From Mycoplasma sp. 1654_15 (GTDB lineage: Bacteria > Bacillota_I > Bacilli_A > Mycoplasmatales > Metamycoplasmataceae): 64,000 nucleotides of DNA. The number at the start of each line of letters is the position of its first letter. The first letter of the stretch is position 1. Location of the stretch: positions 496,001 to 560,000 of the forward strand of contig NZ_CP051214.1 in the NCBI RefSeq assembly GCF_012516495.1, given 5' to 3'. Both the position numbers and the translations under genes were made by a program. Positions 32,770-45,000 of this stretch are shown piece by piece. The notes beneath the pieces were generated by a model that made no database searches, had not been told where the DNA came from, and saw nothing but the letters and a program-made list of their open reading frames with translations.

Positions 32770-33646
32770 TAACATCTGAAATTCTTTAAACAAAGAATTT
32801 CATTCTAGCTCAGATAAATTATTATCCTTGATAAATGAAGCAGAGTTTATAGTAGTAGGAATTGGCTCTGGTCTAACTAGTGCAGACGGAATAGGATATA
32901 GTGGTAATAGATTTGAAGATAATTTTTCTGATTTTATAAAGAAATATAAATTTTTAGATATGCTTCAAGCTTCTTTATTTCACTATCCTGATTGACAAAC
33001 TTATTGAGCTTTTCACAGTAGATTTATTAAACTTAATTATCTAGAACAACCAGCAGGAAAATCTTTTATAAATCTTTACAAAATCCTTCAAAAAAGAAGG
33101 TTTTTTATCATTACTACTAATTCAGATAACTCTTTAGAAGCTGCGGGTTTTGATAATAAAAATGTTTTTTATATTCAAGGAAAATACAATTTATTGCAAT
33201 GTTCTCAGATGTGTCATAATCAAAGATATCAAAACGATGAATTAATAATGAAGATGACAAAAGAACAAAAAAATATGAAAGTAGACTATCAACTACTTCC
33301 TCGTTGTCCTAAGTGTGATGCTTTTTTAGAAGTTAACAAAAGAATTGCATATAAAGGAATGGTTGAAGATAATCAATTTTTTGAAGAGCAAAAAGCTTAT
33401 TTATCCTTCATAAATGAAGCTAAAAATAAAAAAACTTTATTTTTGGAAATAGGTGTAGGATTTACTACTCCACAGCTTATTAAATACCCTTTTTGACTTT
33501 ATACAAAAGAAAATCCTTCTAGCTTGTATGTTGTCTTAAACAATAAAAACTACAGAATCGATAAATCCATATTAAATCAAACTATAATTTTTAATGATAA
33601 TTTAGATCAAATAATTCAAGACGTAGAAACAAAACAAAGGAGCTAA
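32756..33646 (+). CDS. Class M sirtuin (SirTM), protein ADP-ribosyltransferase
   Basis: About 296 residues. Rossmann NAD-binding start VVGIGSGLTSADGIGYSG in place of the GAG motif; a zinc site from C-x3-C (CSQMC) and CPKC. The sirtuin motif TQNID is replaced by TTNSDN and the catalytic His of the HG motif by Gln (IQGKYN). This His-to-Gln change marks SirTMs, which ADP-ribosylate rather than deacylate. Neighbouring gcvH and lplA confirm the type. The start is uncertain: TTG 32756 (14-nt overlap with gcvH) or ATT 32762 are the only options after a stop at 32750-32752. Confidence 0.92.
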
Positions 33647-33648
33647 AT

Positions 33649-34689
33649 ATGTACTTATTAGAAGCTATTAGAAATGGTAAAAGAATTACTAGTGGATCAT
33701 ATGCACTAGCATTACAAGTATGAGCAATGTCTAATTTAGATATTCAAGATGATATTATTGTATTTCCTTATATCTGCGATGCTCATGTGCAAATTGGACT
33801 ATTTCAAAATCCAGTTGCAGAAGTAAATTTAGATTACGTAAAAGAAAATAAAATGTTAATTGTTAGAAGAGATACAGGTGGGGGAGCTATTTTTATTGAT
33901 CAAAATTCAGCTAATTTTTGCTTTTTAATACCTAACTTACATCCATTTAGTTCTGTTTTAAATAATTATCCAAAATTTTATGAACCAATTATTCAAATAT
34001 TAAAAACAATGGGGCTAAAAAATGTTGAAGCAACAGGGAAAAACGATTTAAGTGTTGATCAGAAAAAAGTATCTGGTGCTGCAATGAAACAAACAGATAA
34101 ATATATTTATGCTGGCTATTCTTTACTTTATGATATTGATTTCGAAGGCGGGATGACAAAAGCTTTAAATCCTAATAAGAAAAAAATTGAATCTAAAGGA
34201 ATTAAAAGCGTTAGACAAAGAGTTGCGAAAATCAAAGATTATTTAGATTCTGAATATCAAAATTTAAATATCTATGAATTTAAAGACTTAATTATTAAAA
34301 ATTTTGAAAAAAACTCTATTTTTGGTCCTATTAAAACATTAAGATTAACCAACGAACAATGAGCTCAAGTTGATGAATTAGTAAAAAATAAATACGAAAA
34401 CTGAGATTGAACTTTCGGACAAAGCCCTGAATACGAATTTTACAGAGACCAAAGATTTGATATTGGAACCTTGGGAATTTCACTAGAATTTACAAATGCA
34501 AAAATTTCTAAAGCAAAAATTACAGGTGATTTTTTCCCAATCAAAAACATTAAGTTTATTGAAGAGGCTTTAATTGGGGCTAAACTTGAATATGAAGATT
34601 TATTAACTAGACTTGAAAGTATTAAAATAGAAACATTTTTTATTAAAAAATTAACTGCAAAAGAACTTGTTGATTTAATAATGAGTTAA
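33649..34689 (+). CDS. lplA: Lipoate-protein ligase (LplA2 type)
   Basis: A 346-residue ligase attaching lipoate to the GcvH-like carrier through lipoyl-AMP. Seen: VQIGLFQNP, the lipoate-binding loop MLIVRRDTGGGAIFID, NFCFLIPN, GKNDLSVDQKKVSGAAM with the catalytic Lys, and the C-terminal accessory domain WDWTFGQSPEYEF. AAACAAAGGAGC lies at the end of the SirTM gene, 2 nt before the ATG spacing begins. Its close link with gcvH and SirTM suggests it serves this operon rather than pyruvate dehydrogenase. Confidence 0.94.
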
Positions 34690-34690
34690 T

Positions 34691-35887
34691 ATGATTTTTT
34701 CGAGCAAAGAATACAAAAAACTTTTTTCTCCTATTAAGATTAACAACTCTGTTTTAAAAAACAGATTTGTTCTTTCTCCTATGACTTTGAATGCATCAAC
34801 TAAAAATGGCTTTATTACTTATAAAGACTTAAACTATGCACAAAAAAGGTCTATTTCAGCTCCCTTATCAATCACTGGTGCAGCTTATATTAATAAAGAA
34901 GGTCAACTTTTTGAATTTGGTTTTGGTGCTTTTTCTTTTAAACACATAAAGGGTTTAACAAAAATTGCTTCAAAAATGAAGGAAAATGGTTCGAAAGCTA
35001 TTTTACAATTAGCTCATTCAGGTCGTTTTTCTATTATTAGTTTATACAATAATAATTATGTTCTTGGGGCTAGTTATGAAAAACTGAATTTCCCTTTTGA
35101 ACATGAAGTAAAACAAATGAGCATTTATGATATTAAGAAAGTAATTAATGATTATAAAAAAGCTACTTTAATAGCTATTAAAGCTGGATTTGATGGTGTT
35201 GAAATTTCTTCTGCTCAGAAATTATTAGCTCAAACATTTTTTTCTACATTTACCAATCAAAGAGAAGATGAATACGGACCACAAAGTCTTGAAAATCGCG
35301 CTAGAATAACATTTGAAATTCTCGAAGCTGTAAAACAAGTTATTGACAAAAATGCTTCAAAAGACTTTATTTTTGGCTTTAGAGCAACCGCTGAAGAAAC
35401 AAGAGGCGAAGAATTAGGATACACAATTGAAGAATTTTTATGACTAATTAAAAAAATTATAAAAAATTATAATATTTCTTATTTAGCACTTGCTAGCTGG
35501 GGTCGAGATATTTACAAAAATAGAGTTCGTTCTAAAGGAAAATACTTTAATTTGCTTATAAATGAAGTAGTTTATAAAGCTATAAAAAATAAAATACCTT
35601 TAATAGCTAGCGGCGGAATTAACACCGTAGAAAAATGCTTAGAAGCTATAAAATATGCAGATATGATTGGTCTTTCTTCTGTTTTTGTAGCTGATCCTTA
35701 TTTTGTAGAAAAATTTAAAAATAAGCAAATAGATAAAATTAATTTAAATGTTGAACTCAAAGATTTAAAAAGACTCGCAATACCAAAAGCAGCTTTTAAA
35801 GATATAGTAAAAATGATGGACTATGGACAAAGTCTACCTGAAAATACAAGAAATAATTTAAGAAAATTAGAAAAAAATTACAAATAA
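34691..35887 (+). CDS. Old-Yellow-Enzyme-like NADH:flavin oxidoreductase
   Basis: A 398-residue FMN TIM-barrel: KLFSPIKINNSVLKNRFVLSPM, LQLAHSGR, TLIAIKAGFDGVEISSAQ (usually HGAHGYL here, so the substrate-binding His/Asn pair is replaced by SSAQ), FTNQREDEYGPQSLENRARI, FRATAEE and GGINTVEKCLEAI. The loss of the usual catalytic pair suggests altered chemistry. Starts 1 nt after lplA; an OYE-like gene is a known member of extended SirTM operons. It ends exactly where the opposite-strand amidohydrolase ends. Confidence 0.88.
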
Positions 35888-37399
35888 TTAATAAACTCTT
35901 TTTCCTCTAAAGTAAGTTTGACTTGCTTTAGTTTTTTTAATGTCTTTTGTGCTTACAGAAAAAATATCTTGATTTAATACAACAAAATTAGCTCAATAAT
36001 TAGTAGCAATTTTACCCATTTTCTTTTCTTGATTAATATATTGTGCAGATTTAGTTGTATACAGTTCAAGAGCTTGTTCTAATGTAATTCTTTGTTTTTT
36101 ATGAAAATGAGTAAGTGCGCTATAAATATTTTTTCAAGGATTTAGATCACAAACCTTTCAGTCTGTTCCTAAACTAACATTTACTTTATTTTCATACAAA
36201 TCTTTAAGTCTTACTAAAGGAAGTTGAGAATTTTTTGGATACATATTCAAAAAACAAGGCTGAACTGAAACATTTATAGGAAATTCTGATAATAAATTTA
36301 ACAATTCATCATCTATAATTGTTCCATGAATAATTCCATTTCTTAATTTATTTTTTTTATCTGCTTTAATAATTGCTTTTGCTACTATTTTTCCTGCAAT
36401 ATGAGAACTAGCATGTACAACAGTGGCTAAGTTTTTAGAATTTACTTTTAAAATTAAAGAAGATAAAGAATTTTCGTCTAAAAATACAGGAGTATCGAAT
36501 TTGTTTAAATAAAGGATTTTTCTATTTAATCCTCCATCTGCAAAAAGTTTAATTGCTTGAAATTTATGATTATTTTTCTTTATTTTTAAAGTAGAAAACG
36601 AATTTAAAAACTCATCTCTGTATTTTTGGTCAGTCATTCATAATTGGTGATAAATTTCTAAATTTAATAAATTTTTGTTATTTAACTGTTCATAAATTTG
36701 AAAATCACGATATCAATTTTCATTTCTTAAATCACAAGTATAAATTCCTGTAATTCCTAAGCCATTAGCTTTTTTTGCTCACTTAATTAATAATTTTTTC
36801 TCTTTTTCTAAACTTGCATCAGAAATTAATAAATCTGTTTTATAAATGATTTTTTCTTGTAAGTAACCTGTAGGTCATCCATTTTGATCTAATTCAATAA
36901 AACTATCTTCATAAGTTGCGTTTTTATAAAAAATATTTAATCTTTTTAAAGTATTTGTATTAGCAAGACCACTGTGATATGAACGTCTTCACAAAAATAT
37001 AGAAATATCTGGAAAATACTTATCTAATTCTTCTCGTCTAAACATATATTTTTCTTCAAATTGGTCTTCAAATCAATCATAACCAATTAATAAATCATCT
37101 TTTTCTACTTTGTTTTTTAATAAATAATTTCTAATTAAGTCAATAACTTGTTGATGATTTTTCGCTTTAGATAAATCTAAATATCTTTCATATTTTGCAG
37201 CAAAATAAAAATGAATGTGAGTATCAATAAAACCCGGAATTACTACTTGATTGTTTAAATCGACAATTTTGTCATATTTTAGGTTTAAAATCTCTTCATT
37301 TGTTCCTATTTTTTTAAATTTTTCGTTTTTTATCAAAAAAGCTTGCTTAAATTTATTGTTTTTTATCCATACTTTTCCATTAATAAAAGCTGTTGTCAT
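35888..37399 (-). CDS. Amidohydrolase (YtcJ-like, amidohydrolase 3 family)
   Basis: A 503-residue metal-dependent hydrolase: VIPGFIDTHIHFYF (HxH metal site), KLFADGGLNRK, HASSHIAG and HGTIIDD (metal His), LGTDWKVCDLNPW (metal Asp) and C-terminal TTKSAQYINQEKKMGKIATNYWANFVVL. Substrate unknown; related proteins act on N-substituted amides or formamides. The start is taken at 37399 (MTTAF) because GAGGAAAAAA is placed well for it; the ATG at 37411 would overlap that site. A 15-base A tract (T15, 37413-37427) lies just upstream. Its stop abuts the OYE stop. Confidence 0.85.
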
Positions 37400-37542
37400 T
37401 TTTTTCCTCATCTTTTTTTTTTTTTTTGTTAAAATAATTAATTTTTCTTTAAAATTAATGTAATTTTTAACACACGAGAATATTCGTTAACTTTATATAT
37501 TAATTTAAATTAAATACTAAAAAAAGGAAAATTTTTTTATTT

Positions 37543-39552
37543 ATGAAAAAGAAAATTATTAAGAGCCTGGCGACAGGTTTTGGTTTATTAGCACCAATAG
37601 CTATTTTAGCATCTTGTGGTGAAACAGAAAAAACTACTATTAATTTTGCAACTTCTCAAGGCGAGTTTTGGCCAATGATGATGGGAATGAAAGAAATTAT
37701 TAAAATTTACAATGAACAACACAAAAATGATGCAGACTTTCTTCCTGTTGAATTACTTGCAAGAGAAAAATCTAAACAAGATTCTGAAGCAGGACTTTTG
37801 AGTCAGTTACAAGCTGATTTAACAACAGGTAAAGGAAATTGAGATATTATTCTAGGAAACAAAGCTACAGCTTATGTTGCTAATTCTTTTAACAAACTAT
37901 TAGACGTAGGAACTCAAACTGTAAATCCAAATTCATTTCCTAAAAAAATTATTGATAACTACAATAAATTATTAGGTTCTGAAGGAACAAATACTTTAAA
38001 AAGTTTACCATACAATATAAATGATACAGATGGTATTGTTTTCAACCTAGATATTATGAATGTTCTTTTTGATATCATTCAATCTAATGGTGGAACAATA
38101 GATGAAAATTCTGAAATTGCTAAAAAAGTAAAAGAATCAGTAGGAAAAGGACATTCAATTCCTAAAAATTCAATGTTTAGTGCAATAAAAATCAAAGAAT
38201 CTTCAAAAACAACTGGATTTTCAGGATTTACTGTAAATGATTCTACATTTAGCGACATCAAAAAAGCTTTCGAATTTGCACAAAAAATTTATGACAATAC
38301 AGAAATCGATACAACTAAATTAGATGCAGATGTAAAAGATACAGAAATTTTTGCAATCGATTATGCTTCTGATGTATTTAGAAAACAAATAATGTCAAAA
38401 GAAAACAAAAGCTTCTGAACTGAAGAAAGTTTAAATAATAATGACTTACAATTAAAAGTAAACATTAAAACAGATCAAGATTTAAGAACAAAAGTTTCTA
38501 ACCAATTTGAAGAATGAGAAAATGCTTTAAAACAAACTCAATTTGTAGGAACTACTACAGGAGAAGGTGAAGCTAAAAAAACTCAATGGACTACAAAAGA
38601 CATAGTTACAAAAACAACAACTGATTCTGTACAAAACAATGATGGAAAAACTTTTTATTCAGTTAAATTTACTAACTTCTTTACTCCAGAAATAAATCAA
38701 TGAGGTTCATTTGAAGTAAGACAATATTTAGCTGCATTTACTTATGCTCCGTTAGTTGGAACTAACTATTCTGTAGATTCTCCATGAGCTCGTGGTTTCT
38801 TTGCTGCAGACTTAAAAGATGGAAAACAAAAAGCTGAAGAATGAACAACTAGAGATGATGTTTATGCAACAAATCAAGCAATGAGATCAGACGAAAATGC
38901 TCAATTTTCTTCATACAATGCAGGTGGTTCTTCTTTAATTGCTGTAAAATCTAACAATGAAAAAGTAAATAAAAATATTAAGAAATTTATCGACTTTTTA
39001 TACAATGGAACAGGACTTAAAGATTTAACTGGAGCTGATATTTCAGCAGCTGATTTTATGGCAGAACAATCCGCTTACTTTATTCCTACTACAACTACAA
39101 TTACACAAAATAAAATTAACGAACTCAAAACAAGACAATCAACTTACAAAACTAAATTAGCAGAATTAGATACTCAAATTGCTTCTAAAAAAGCTGAAGC
39201 AGAACAAATTCAAGCTAAAGTAGCAAAACACGAAAAAGATACTACACAACCTGATGCAACTGAAGCAGAAAAAACAAAATTAACCGACTTTAACACACTA
39301 AAAGGTAAAAGAGCTAAATTTGATATCGCTATTAATAATTTAACTTCAGTTATTATTTCTATAGATTCAGCATTAAAATTTGTAAATAATGAAAAAACTG
39401 GAATTCTTCCTCAACCTGCAAATACAGAAATTATAAAAATTCCTACAAATCTTACAAATGCATTATTTGAATCAACTAAAAAAGATAAACCAACACATTT
39501 AACTAAAGAAGACTTCCTAACAAAACTTTTAAATAACGTTCAAATTAACTAA
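37543..39552 (+). CDS. P68/P80-family surface lipoprotein, copy 1
   Basis: A 669-residue lipoprotein: signal peptide and lipobox AILASC, Cys25. The mature part starts INFATSQGEFWP and contains WDIILGNKATAYVANSFNKLLDVG, SLPYNINDTDGIVFNLDIMN and a Gly-Gly-Ser-Ser strand, which reads as a degenerate extracellular solute-binding fold. A coiled-coil segment (QSTYKTKLAELDTQIASKK, about residues 540-610) is inserted near the C terminus. Family name is from memory of mycoplasma lipoproteins; ligand unknown. AAAAAAAGGAAAA precedes the ATG. A paralog follows after 15 bases. Confidence 0.8.
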
Positions 39553-39567
39553 TTTTTTTTAGTTATT

Positions 39568-41496
39568 ATGAATAATAAAAACAAAATAATAAAGTACTTA
39601 TTACCAATAAGTACTTTATTTTTAGGAACTTCTTTATTTATATCATGTACAAAAACACAAGATACACCTGGTAAACCAGAACCTGTTAAAGCAGAAGAAC
39701 AAAAACTAGAACAGCAAAAAGTAGTATTTGCTACTTCTCAAGCAAAAATTTGACCTTTAATGAGAGGGATAACTGGTTTAATTGATTACTATAACAAAAA
39801 CTTTAAAGACACTCAAAACTTTTTAGAAGTTGAATTAAAAACTTCTGAAGATACCAAAGCAGATACTGAAGATAAAACGGCTAATACATTAGATTCAGAT
39901 TTAAGTGCTACCGGTTCAAAATATGATTTAATTTTAGGTAATAAATCATCAGCATATGTAGCTAATTCATATAATAAATTATTAGATGTCTCTTCAAGTA
40001 TTGGAACTAATTTATTTCCTGAAAAATTAGTTGAAAATCACAATAAAATTTTAGGTTCTAATGATATTACTTCTTTAAAAAGTTTACCTTTTGACTTAAA
40101 TGACACAGAAGCTATTTTCTTTAATTTAGATGTTATGTCTGTTTTATTTGATTTAATCAAACAAGGTGGTGGATCAATTGATGAAAACTCAAATATTTAC
40201 AAACAAGTTATGCAAGCTAAAAACAAAGGAAATTCACTTCCTGAACATAGCTTTTTTAAAGCACTAAATATTAAAAATGAAAATGTATTCAAGGATTTTA
40301 TAGTAAATGATGATACTTTTAGTTTAATTGACAATGCTTTTGAATTTGCACACAAAGTATTTGATGGATTAACAGTTGATAATAGCAAAGTATTTGATGA
40401 TACAACAGATGCTACAATTTTTTCTATTGATTATACAGAAAATGTTCTTTATAAAGACATAATTTCTAAGACTGGAAAAGCTTTATGAGAAGAAAAATTA
40501 GTAAAAGATAAAAATCAAAAAGATGAGCTAAAAGTTGTTAAAAACTTAGAAAGTGATCAACAAGTTAAAACAAGCCTTCTAGATACATATCAAGAATGAA
40601 ACAAAGCATTTAAACAAATTCAATTTACAAAAAATAATAATAAATGAAATTCACATATAATTGAATCTAATAATCCTCAAAACCAGCAAACTAATAATAA
40701 CCAGAAGCTAAATTCAAAAACATTTTACTCTGTAGATTTAGACATTTCAGGAGCAATTAGACAATTTAATGCAGCATTTGTTTATATGCCAGGAGTAGGT
40801 ATGAATTACTCTGTAAAATCTCCTTGATCTAAATACTTTGCCTCAGAAACAAACAAACCTTCTTCTTGAGCAACTAGAGATGATGTTTTGGCGATTTCCC
40901 AAGCTACTAAAGCAAATAAAGATTCAGAATTTGAAGCTTACAAAGATGGTGGTTCTTCTTTAATTGTTATTAAATCTGATAATGATGCTAAAAACCAAGC
41001 AGTAGTAAAATTTTTAGACTTCTTATACAAAGGTGAAATTACAAATCCTTTAACAAATAAAAAAGTAAGTACTAATCAATATATAATTGAAAAAACTGGT
41101 TATTTTTTACCAACTAAAGAAGTAATTAAACAAGAAACAATTGATTCATTAAAACAGACAAGAACTAATTACTTAAATGAATTTACAAAATTAGAAAATG
41201 ATTTAAAAAATTCTTCTTTAGATCAAACAGCTAAAAAAGATCTTGAATCTAAATTAGATAGCTATGATATAGCAATTAATAATTTACAATCTGGAATTAT
41301 TTCTATTGAAAGTGCTTTAAAATTTATTTCTAATGACAAAGTAAAATTAGTACCACAACCTGCACATAAAGATTTAGGTAAAATGGGAAACACCATTATC
41401 AACCAATTTAAAGAATCAACTAAAAAAGATAAACCTTTAGTTTTACCAAAACAAGATTTTTTAAGCAAATTACTTGAAGATATTAAATCTATATAA
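39568..41496 (+). CDS. P68/P80-family surface lipoprotein, copy 2
   Basis: A 642-residue paralog of the gene before it: lipobox LFISC (Cys27), then VVFATSQAKIWPLM, YDLILGNKSSAYVANSYNKLLDV, SLPFDLNDTEAIFFNLDVM, DGGSSLIVIKSDND, and the same C-terminal coiled coil (TNYLNEFTKLENDLKN), VPQPAHKD and STKKDKP endings. No ribosome binding site is clear in the 15-base gap. A perfect 15-bp hairpin lies in codons 7-17. Copy 2 has an extra charged linker after the lipid Cys. Confidence 0.8.
39588..39624 (+). terminator. Terminator-like hairpin inside the lipoprotein copy 2 signal peptide
   Basis: AATAAAGTACTTATT (39588-39602) pairs perfectly with AATAAGTACTTTATT (39606-39620), loop ACC, followed by TTTAG. 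It lies 36 bases past the copy 1 stop but within codons of copy 2. Confidence 0.55.
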
Positions 41497-41522
41497 TTAA
41501 TAAATTACTTTATTTAATAACA

Positions 41523-41552
41523 AAAAAGCTAGGAACAATTTCCTAGTTTTTT
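41523..41552 (+). terminator. Terminator of the lipoprotein pair
   Basis: CTAGGAA / TTCCTAG with loop CAAT, flanked by A-run and T6. A second, weaker hairpin (CTTCAT / ATGAAG, 41563-41576) with T5 follows and could serve either strand. Confidence 0.85.
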
Positions 41553-41614
41553 CTTTATTTTTCTTCATTTATGAAGGATTTTTATTTTATACTTCAAAAG
41601 TTTTAAATAGTTTT

Positions 41615-42069
41615 TTATAATCTGATTATTATGTCTTTTTGCGCTAAAAGAAGATTTGTAAGCTTTGATTTTTGTCTTTGTTGGTCAAAAGTAGTTCTTT
41701 GATTTATTTCAAAAGTGCTATTATATGTTCTACCACGAATTGAATAAGGTCTAAATGGTTTTCTTTTAATAGGTTGGTAAGTTCTTATAGGTTGGTAAGT
41801 TCTTTTATAAATTGGCTGGCGGTTTATTTGATTTATCGATGAAGAATTACTCCTTGAACGATTAGCAGCTACTAAAATTATTATAATAATAACAACGGGA
41901 CTAGAGAGCCACCACAATCGACTTCTTTTTCTTGGAAATTTTCTATTTTTTATTTCTTCAAGTAAAAACTCTTTTTCATCATCAAGAAACTGGATGTTTT
42001 CTTCAGCAAGTTTTTGTTTTTTTTAATTTGTTTTTGCTTTTCTTCAGAATCAAAATTATCTTTTTTCAT
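41615..42069 (-). pseudogene. Small membrane protein, broken at an A8 tract
   Basis: Not recognised. The ATG at 42069 opens MKKDNFDSEEKQKQIKK, but eight A (T8, 42017-42024) put it into a frame that stops after 39 residues (41950-41952). With nine A the frame joins QKLAEENIQFLDDEKEFLL, then a basic patch FPRKRSR, one membrane segment (LSSPVVIIIIILVAA) and an Arg/Tyr/Pro-rich tail with YQPIRTYQPIKRK repeats, ending at 41615; total about 151 residues. It may be a phase-variable gene seen OFF, a decayed gene, or a sequencing slip. A terminator pair lies just downstream. Confidence 0.7.
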
Positions 42070-42090
42070 AACTTTATTTTACCTTAAAAA

Positions 42091-45000
42091 TTAGTTAGAA
42101 ACAAAACTCATTTCTTTTTCATTTTCAAAATCAGAATCATATTGTAATTTAAACTGTTCAATAATGTCATCTAGTAATGATTGTCATTTTTCTTTTCCAA
42201 TTTTATTGTCACTCAAGAATCTTTTTATTTCTGATTTTAAATCACTTTGTGGTTGTTCTTTTTCAAAGAAATCAATTTGATATTTACTATTTACTTCTAT
42301 AAGAATACCTCAAATTTTTGAAGCCATATCTTTAAGAAATTCTTTATTTTCATTGCTAATATGTTCTTTAAAAATGTCATAATAAGCTTTTTCAAGTGTT
42401 GTTAATTCTAATTGTTTTTCTTCTTCATCGTCTTGTTGTGTTAGATGATAAATTTGTTTAACTTCTTCAATTGTTTTACGCAATCCTTCAATGCCTTGTT
42501 TGTATTTTTCAATTGTTTCTATTACTAACTGTGAATAGATTTCACTTTTTCTTTTATTAGTTCTTTTTATAATGTTTATTCTATGTTCAACTAATCTTCT
42601 TAACTCGTGAAAATAAATATTAGAATTTTGAACATCGTCTATCAAAGATATTAAATTATTGTCTGAAATTATGTTTATTTTGTCTGCATTTACTATATTA
42701 TTTGTTAAATTTAATATGTGTTTATCAAAATCTTCTTGTGTTTTGATTTGGGAAATTTCTTGTTTTAAACTTTTTTTGATAAAACCTAAAATACTTGAAA
42801 AATAAGAATAAAGACCTTTTGATTTATCGTCCAAAACAGAATAAACTAAAGAATAATTTTGTTTTAAAAATGTTATATTTTCAACAAAGACTTTTTTAAT
42901 TTCTTCTTTTTGACTATCTAATAAGTAGTTAGCAAAGCTTACAATTAATTCCATTTTAATACCATCTTCTTGACTTTCAAAATCTTTGCAATTAATCTTT
43001 AGATTTTCGGCTTCTTTTCTTCATTCTTCTAGTATTTGTTCAAATTCAGGCAGTAATTTTTCTCTTACATCTGCAGGTCTAGATAATTCTATGTCTCTTT
43101 TAGAACTAAATTGAGTCATAGCTTTATTTAATTGCTTATAAATACCGATATAATCAACTATTAGACCTTTTTCTTTGTTAGGAAAGACTCTATTTACTCT
43201 CGCTATTGCTTGCATTAAATTATGTTCAATCATTGGTTTTAAAATATACATAGTAGATAAACAAGGCACATCAAAACCTGTTAGTCACATATCGACAACA
43301 ATTACTATTTTTAATTCAGAATCTTGTTTTTTAAACTCAATTGCTCTTTGTTTTTGATATTCTTTATCATTAATAACTTTTTTTCACTCTTCAGGATTTT
43401 TATTATCAGAAGTCATTATTAAAGCTAATTTTTTATCTTTTCATTCTGGTCTTAGTGCAATAAATTTGTTATACATTTTCATTGCAATAGCTCGAGAATA
43501 AGCAACTATCATTGCTTTTCCTTTTAAAGTGTTTGCTTGTGAGTTTTCATAATGTTCTAAAATATCATTAACTACTGAATCTATTACTTTATTATTAGAA
43601 AAAATAGCTTCTAAATTTGAATGCTCTTTTTTTAATTTATTAACAGATTCAATACTGTTAGAATTATACATTCGTTCAAAATGCTTTTCAATTGTAGAAA
43701 CTTGATCATCATTTAATTGTAAATCTACCATTTTTAAATTAAAGACTATATCAGTAGTTACTTTATCTTCAATGGATTGAGTAATGTCATAAATATCGAT
43801 ATATTTACCAAAAACTGCTCGTGTATCTTTTTCTTTTTTTGATAATGGAGTACCAGTAAAGCCGATATAAAAAGCATTAGGCAATGAAGTTCTTAAAATT
43901 TGAGCAAAACCTTTTTTTTTCTTTGTAAGTTTCTTCATTTTTAATTTCCATTTCATCATAAAAACCATAATGAGATCTATGAGCTTCATCTGCAATTACT
44001 ATTATATTTTCTCTTGTAGATAATGTTTTAGAATCAGCTTCAAATTTTTGTATAGTGCTAAAAAAGATACCATTTACTTTTTGCTTAATTAATTTTTCTT
44101 TTAAATCTTCTCTAGATTCCATTTGTACTGGTTTTTGTTGTAAAAATTCAGAAAAACTATCAAAAGTAGAATAAAGCTGTGAGTCTAAATCATTTCTATC
44201 TGTAATTACAACTATAGTAACATTTTCTAAAATCCGTCTTACTAACTTTGATAAAAACACCATAAAAATGGATTTACCAGAACCTTGAGTATGTCAAACT
44301 ACACCACCTTTTGGTTTGTTTTTATCTTTATTTTCATTTATGTCTTTTACTCTAGCTAGTGCTTTTTTAACTCCTCAATATTGATGATAAGAAGCAATTA
44401 TTTTAGTTTCTTGATCATCTTTAAAACAAATAAAATTTTTAATAATATCTAATAAAATTTCTTTTTGAAAAATACCTTCAAAAAAGACTTCTCAATTTAT
44501 TTCTTTTTTACTTAAATATTCTTTACCATCTTTTGTTTTTCAGGATTTGAAATGTTCAAAAGAAGATGTAATTGTTCCGATTTTAGATTCAGATAAATCA
44601 GAAATAACTAAGAAGGTGTTATATATAAATACTGAAGAAATGTCATACATGTAATTTCTTAATTGTTTATATGCATCTTCAATTGTAGTATTTGGATCAA
44701 TAGGATTTTTTAGTTCCATAACTACAATCGGAATATGATTTAATCAAACTATTAAATCAGGTATTTTTTTATCTTTATTTTTTTCTTGAAAAGAATCTTG
44801 CTGAGAAATTTCAAAAATGTTATTTTCTATATTTTCAAAATCAACTAATTTAATAGTTTTGCCTTTTTGTTCATTATTTTGTTTGTAGCTTACAGTTATT
44901 CCATTTTGCAATCAGTTAGTAAATTTTAAATTTGGCTTTAAATCTGAAGGATTTTCTTGTTGCAAACTTATTAATGTTTTAATTGCTTGCTTAATTGCTT

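Noticed and set aside
33088-33112. Hairpin TCCTTC-AAAAAA-GAAGG followed by T6 inside the SirTM gene
   Set aside because: It lies in the middle of well-conserved coding sequence, the stem is only 5 bp plus A/T pairs, and the rest of the operon follows; chance in AT-rich DNA is more likely than a terminator.
37467-37501. TTAACA and TATATT as the promoter of lipoprotein copy 1
   Set aside because: The spacing is 23 bp, too long for a normal promoter; the true elements are not clear.
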